In this document: positions 8,103 through 10,176 of the stretch, one piece after another
How positions within the stretch are numbered: position 1 is the first letter of the stretch
Layout: every line of letters starts with the position of its first letter
Origin: Phycisphaerae bacterium
Lineage (GTDB): Bacteria; Planctomycetota; Phycisphaerae; Sedimentisphaerales; Anaerohalosphaeraceae
Direction: 5' to 3'
Length of the DNA: 10,176 bases
Assembly: GCA_007121565.1 (NCBI GenBank)
Contig: SKKI01000207.1
Span: 1 to 10,176 of the forward strand
Notes under the pieces: model-generated
Seen by the model: the letters and a program-made list of their open reading frames with translations, nothing else
What the model was told of the DNA's origin: nothing
Database searches by the model: none
Position numbers and translations under genes: made by a program

Positions 8103-8134
8103 AGGCAGAAACACAGGTCTGTCCCGGCGCCCGA

Positions 8135-8524
8135 CTAATCGGCGTCATCGACACAGGCCAGCGTCCAGAGCGGACCGTCGCTGTTGCGTTTCAAACGGTA
8201 ATGCCCGTTGAGATAGTGTCCGTCAAAATGGGCGGTTATCGCATGTTGGGTGTGTTCAAGCATCGCGACGGTTCCTGTGTCGGCGATGTTCACCTGGCCG
8301 GTGTTGTGTTGGACCGGGCCTTCGTAGGTCAGAAACCGCAGGGGATGGTCGGCGATCTTTTCAAGCGGCACAGGGGTATCGCCGATATCCGCGGCAAAGC
8401 AGGGCATCCGCCAGGTCCAGAGGGCTTGTCCGATATGAATCATCAAATCCCAATGCACCCCATCTGCGGTGCGATGCTGCTGGAGCACAAATCGCTGTTT
8501 TTCTGACCTCTGGAATACATCCAT
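8135..8524 (-). CDS. Stand-alone LigD-type DNA 3'-phosphoesterase domain protein
   Basis: A 129-residue protein made only of the domain found at the N terminus or middle of bacterial DNA ligase D. That domain removes 3' phosphates and trims 3' ribonucleotides so that DNA ends can be joined. The match runs from RFVLQQHRTADGVHWDLMI through TWRMP to IADHPLRFLTYEGP and GQVNIADTG. The metal and catalytic residues of Pseudomonas LigD (His42, His48, Asp50, His84) correspond to H17, H24, D26 and H60, with one extra residue between H17 and H24. No ligase or polymerase domain is attached and no ku or ligase gene is adjacent, so its repair pathway is open. AGAGG lies six bases before the ATG at 8524. 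It sits 54 bases downstream of pta on the same strand and converges with the antiporter gene, leaving 32 bases between stops. The family call is fairly firm; activity is inferred. Confidence 0.8.
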   Translation of the reverse strand: MDVFQRSEKQRFVLQQHRTADGVHWDLMIHIGQALWTWRMPCFAADIGDTPVPLEKIADHPLRFLTYEGPVQHNTGQVNIADTGTVAMLEHTQHAITAHFDGHYLNGHYRLKRNSDGPLWTLACVDDAD

Positions 8525-8532
8525 CTCCAGCC

Positions 8533-8567
8533 TCTGCCTTCTGGTTTCTACCGTCTGACTTCTTTCC
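8533..8567. repeat. Degenerate heptamer tandem repeat between pta and the phosphoesterase gene
   Basis: Five consecutive 7-base units start with TCT: TCTGCCT, TCTGGTT, TCTACCG, TCTGACT and TCTTTCC. Read on the transcribed strand they are NNNCAGA-like (AGGCAGA, AACCAGA, CGGTAGA, AGTCAGA, GGAAAGA). More TCTG units occur slightly out of phase at 8502, 8509, 8574 and 8585. The tract fills most of the 54-base gap between the two minus-strand genes and supplies the purine-rich sequence upstream of the phosphoesterase start. It resembles the GTCAGAAGCCAGAA type of short heptamer repeat seen between genes in several bacterial groups (recalled, not checked). Confidence 0.55.
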
Positions 8568-8578
8568 CCGACCTCTGC

Positions 8579-9571
8579 TTACCCTCTGGCCTGTATAGCG
8601 GTGAGGGCGACGGTGGCGACGATGTCGTGGGCGCTGCAGCCGCGGGACAGGTCATTGACCGGTTTGGCCAGTCCCTGGACGACTGGGCCGTAAGCCTGGG
8701 CCCCGGCCAGCCGCTGAACGGCTTTGTAGCACAGGTTGCCGGCGCCCAAATCGGGAAAGATGAAGATATTGGCCTTGCCCTGCAGGGGGCTGTCCGGCGT
8801 TTTGCGCGCCGCGACCGCCGGGACAAAGGCGGCGTCAAACTGCATCTCACCGTCGAGGATGACCCGATCGCCAAAAATGCTCGAAGCGGCCTGTTTGGCC
8901 TTCTCCGAGGCGATGGCCATTTTCATTGCGTTCGGCCCGGTCGCCGAGCCTTTGGTCGAATAGCTCAGCATCGCCACCCGGGGCTCAAAACCAAATTGAA
9001 TCGCCGTGCCGGTCGTGGCCATCGCGATATCCACAAGCTGCCGCTCAGTGGGGTCTTCGATCAGCCCGCAGTCGGCAAACAGCAGCACCTTGTCCGGCCA
9101 GCACATAAAAAACATACTCGAAACCGTGGTCATGCCCTTGGCCGGTTTGATGATTTGCAGGGCCGGGCGCAGGGTGTCGCCGGTGGAGTGGATGGCCCCG
9201 GCCACCAGCCCGTCGGCGGCGCCGGTATGAACCATCATCGTCCCAAAATAAACCGATTTCTGCACCGTGGCGCGGGCTTTCTCAGGGGTAACGCCCTTGT
9301 GCTTTCGCAGCTCATAAAAACGTTGCGCAAAGCCGTCCAGCCTGGCATCGGTGGCCGGGTCAATCAGTTCGACCCGGGCCGGGTCAGCCCCGGCGTCGCG
9401 CAGAACCGTTTGAAGCGTCGGGATGTGGCCCAGGATGATCAGTCGTGCGCATTGGCGATCGAGAATCTCCGCCGCGGCCTGGATAATCCGCTCATCGCTG
9501 CCTTCGGGCAGGACAATGGTTTTGTTTGTTTCAGATGCTTGCTGGACAACCGCGTCAAAGAAAGAAGCCAT
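8579..9571 (-). CDS. pta: Phosphate acetyltransferase
   Basis: A 330-residue short-form Pta, converting acetyl-CoA plus phosphate to acetyl phosphate plus CoA, the first step of acetate and ATP formation in fermentation or the reverse in acetate uptake. Conserved stretches are LPEGSDERI (21-29), GLVAGAIHSTGDTLRP (121-136, R135 in the substrate site), SYSTKGSATGP (203-213), DGEMQFDAA (240-248) and FPDLGAGNLCYKAVQRLAG (272-290). The motif LSRGCSAHD places S309, R310 and D316 at the same numbers as the catalytic residues of the Methanosarcina enzyme. That supports starting at ATG 9571 (MASFFDAV). A TTG at 9589 would add six residues; neither start has a strong Shine-Dalgarno sequence. No N-terminal DRTGG or BioD-like domains are present, unlike E. 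coli Pta. It lies 43 bases downstream of tRNA-Arg on the same strand. Acetate kinase is not within the window. Confidence 0.94.
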   Translation of the reverse strand: MASFFDAVVQQASETNKTIVLPEGSDERIIQAAAEILDRQCARLIILGHIPTLQTVLRDAGADPARVELIDPATDARLDGFAQRFYELRKHKGVTPEKARATVQKSVYFGTMMVHTGAADGLVAGAIHSTGDTLRPALQIIKPAKGMTTVSSMFFMCWPDKVLLFADCGLIEDPTERQLVDIAMATTGTAIQFGFEPRVAMLSYSTKGSATGPNAMKMAIASEKAKQAASSIFGDRVILDGEMQFDAAFVPAVAARKTPDSPLQGKANIFIFPDLGAGNLCYKAVQRLAGAQAYGPVVQGLAKPVNDLSRGCSAHDIVATVALTAIQARG

Positions 9572-9614
9572 GTGCGCAAATACTTTCAAGATAGTGGAGC
9601 TGTAAAGTCAAAAA

Positions 9615-9688
9615 CACGCCCGAAGGGACTCGAACCCCTAACCTTTGGTTCCGTAGACCAACGCTCTATCCAATTGAGCTACGGGCGC
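9615..9688 (-). tRNA. tRNA-Arg (anticodon ACG)
   Basis: The minus strand folds as a complete 74-base cloverleaf. The acceptor stem is GCGCCCG with CGGGCGT (a G-T pair at its end) and the discriminator is G. The D stem is GCTC/GAGC, the anticodon stem TTGGT/ACCAA with loop CTACGGA, the variable loop has five bases, and the T arm is AGGGG-TTCGAGT-CCCTT. The anticodon is ACG, read as ICG after A34 deamination, decoding CGU, CGC and CGA. CCA is not encoded. A run of five T (9610-9614 complement) follows the 3' end. The gene lies upstream of pta on the same strand and beside the broken integrase, whose start is 61 bases from the tRNA 5' end. Confidence 0.95.
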
Positions 9689-9714
9689 AAAATCATATGA
9701 ATAAAACATTTACA

Positions 9715-9743
9715 TCATTATTTTTTATTCTTGTCTGAAGCAA
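9715..9743 (-). promoter_or_regulatory. Possible promoter of tRNA-Arg
   Basis: On the minus strand TTGCTT (9738-9743) is separated by 17 bases from TAATGA (9715-9720). This would put the transcript start about 20 bases before the tRNA. Both hexamers are imperfect and the region is AT-rich, so chance matches are likely. Confidence 0.25.
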
Positions 9744-9749
9744 TAAAAT

Positions 9750-10176
9750 ATGCGACAGAGCGATACTGCAAACAGTCGGAAGACTCGCTCCGACAAATTC
9801 CCACTTACTTTACACCCCACGGGCCAATTTTGCAAGAAAATTAAAGGTAAGCTCAATTATTTCGGGTCCGACAGAAAAAAAGCCTTGCAACGGTATTTTG
9901 AACAAGCCGCAATGCTTCACGGAGGTAAAGCCGATAACATAAAAAGAGAAAACTAAGAATGTCTCCATCACATTCTCAGCAATCTGTACCTTGAGCACCA
10001 GCAAAGCAGGGCGCAAGCAGCGCAAATAAAACAAGCACACGTCTATTGGCAAACTGTCCTATTGCGGGATTTTGTTAAGTTCATCGGCGCAGACAGATTA
10101 ATACTGGACATTTCTACTTTAGATATTCAAAGCTACATTAGAAAGCAAGTAAAAAATAAAAAATCTGCCGAAACCA
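9750..10176 (+). pseudogene. Tyrosine recombinase (phage-type integrase), N-terminal part, interrupted by an in-frame stop and cut by the window end
   Basis: From ATG 9750, 68 codons encode a segment of the planctomycete integrase type: KFPLTLHPTGQFCKKIKGK, then NYFGSDRKKALQRYFEQ and MLHGGK. This is an N-terminal arm-type DNA-binding module. A TAA at 9954-9956 ends it. The same frame then continues open for 73 codons to the window edge and reads like the helical core-binding domain (ILSNLYLEHQQSRAQ, VLLRDFVKFIGADR, STLDIQSYIRKQV). Continuity of frame and domain order, and lack of a convincing new start after the stop, favour one gene with a nonsense change over two genes. The catalytic domain with its Arg-His-Arg-Tyr residues lies outside the window. 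Composition is AT-richer than the genes to the left, consistent with transfer. No clear Shine-Dalgarno sequence precedes the ATG. Intact recombinases of this class excise or integrate mobile elements; this copy is probably inactive unless the stop is an assembly error. Confidence 0.68.

Noticed and set aside
8103..8134. Convergent gap examined for a bidirectional terminator
   Set aside because: Only a 4-bp CCGA/TCGG stem is visible, with no T run on either side.
8627..9700. A 357-codon plus-strand open frame opposite pta
   Set aside because: It lies antisense to the clearly conserved pta and runs through the tRNA. Its C-terminal peptide (KGLEPLTFGSVDQRSIQLSY) is the well-known false translation of a tRNA complement.
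9689..9702. TATGAT-like -10 element right before the tRNA
   Set aside because: On the minus strand it ends only a few bases before the tRNA, so transcription would start inside the tRNA.
9957..10176. Open stretch after the TAA treated as a separate gene
   Set aside because: It has no convincing start codon or ribosome binding site and continues the integrase domain order in the same frame, so it was joined to the upstream part as one broken gene.

Overview
The window looks like chromosomal DNA from a planctomycete, probably a Phycisphaerae or Sedimentisphaerales relative. This is an inference. It rests on the planctomycete-type integrase at the right end, the Na+/H+ antiporter fused to a PTS EIIA-like domain, the stand-alone LigD-type 3'-phosphoesterase, a dnaA separated from dnaN/recF/gyrB, and AT-rich CGAAATCCGAA-type intergenic repeats. 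Coding DNA is roughly 60% G+C (about 36 of 60 bases at 4261-4320). The right end is clearly poorer (24 of 60 at 10021-10080).

Layout: bases 2-376 are the C-terminal end of an MlaE-type ABC permease, followed by a DJ-1/PfpI-family gene (418-975). A 263-base gap carries a good sigma70-type promoter (1073-1101) and a leader of about 130 bases before dnaA (1239-2558). polA (2592-5351) follows after 33 bases, with its own Shine-Dalgarno sequence. The 264-base gap after polA holds an AT-rich imperfect inverted repeat. Next is an 828-residue CPA2 antiporter with a C-terminal universal-stress-like region and an EIIA-like domain (5616-8102). On the minus strand, converging with it, lie a small 3'-phosphoesterase gene (8135-8524), a short heptamer repeat tract, pta (8579-9571) and tRNA-Arg(ACG) (9615-9688). 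From 9750 to the window end, pointing away from the tRNA, is the 5' part of a tyrosine recombinase gene broken by one in-frame TAA.

How the genes relate: DnaA (initiation) and DNA polymerase I (Okazaki-fragment maturation and repair) form a compact replication pair read from one visible promoter. The permease belongs to a lipid-trafficking system whose other genes lie left of the window. Pta makes acetyl phosphate from acetyl-CoA; its usual partner acetate kinase is not in the window. The tRNA-Arg and broken integrase mark a probable edge of an integrated element running off the right end. No CRISPR array, toxin-antitoxin pair or recognisable defence system is visible. The most unusual items are the three-part antiporter fusion, the broken integrase beside the tRNA, and the two intergenic repeat types.
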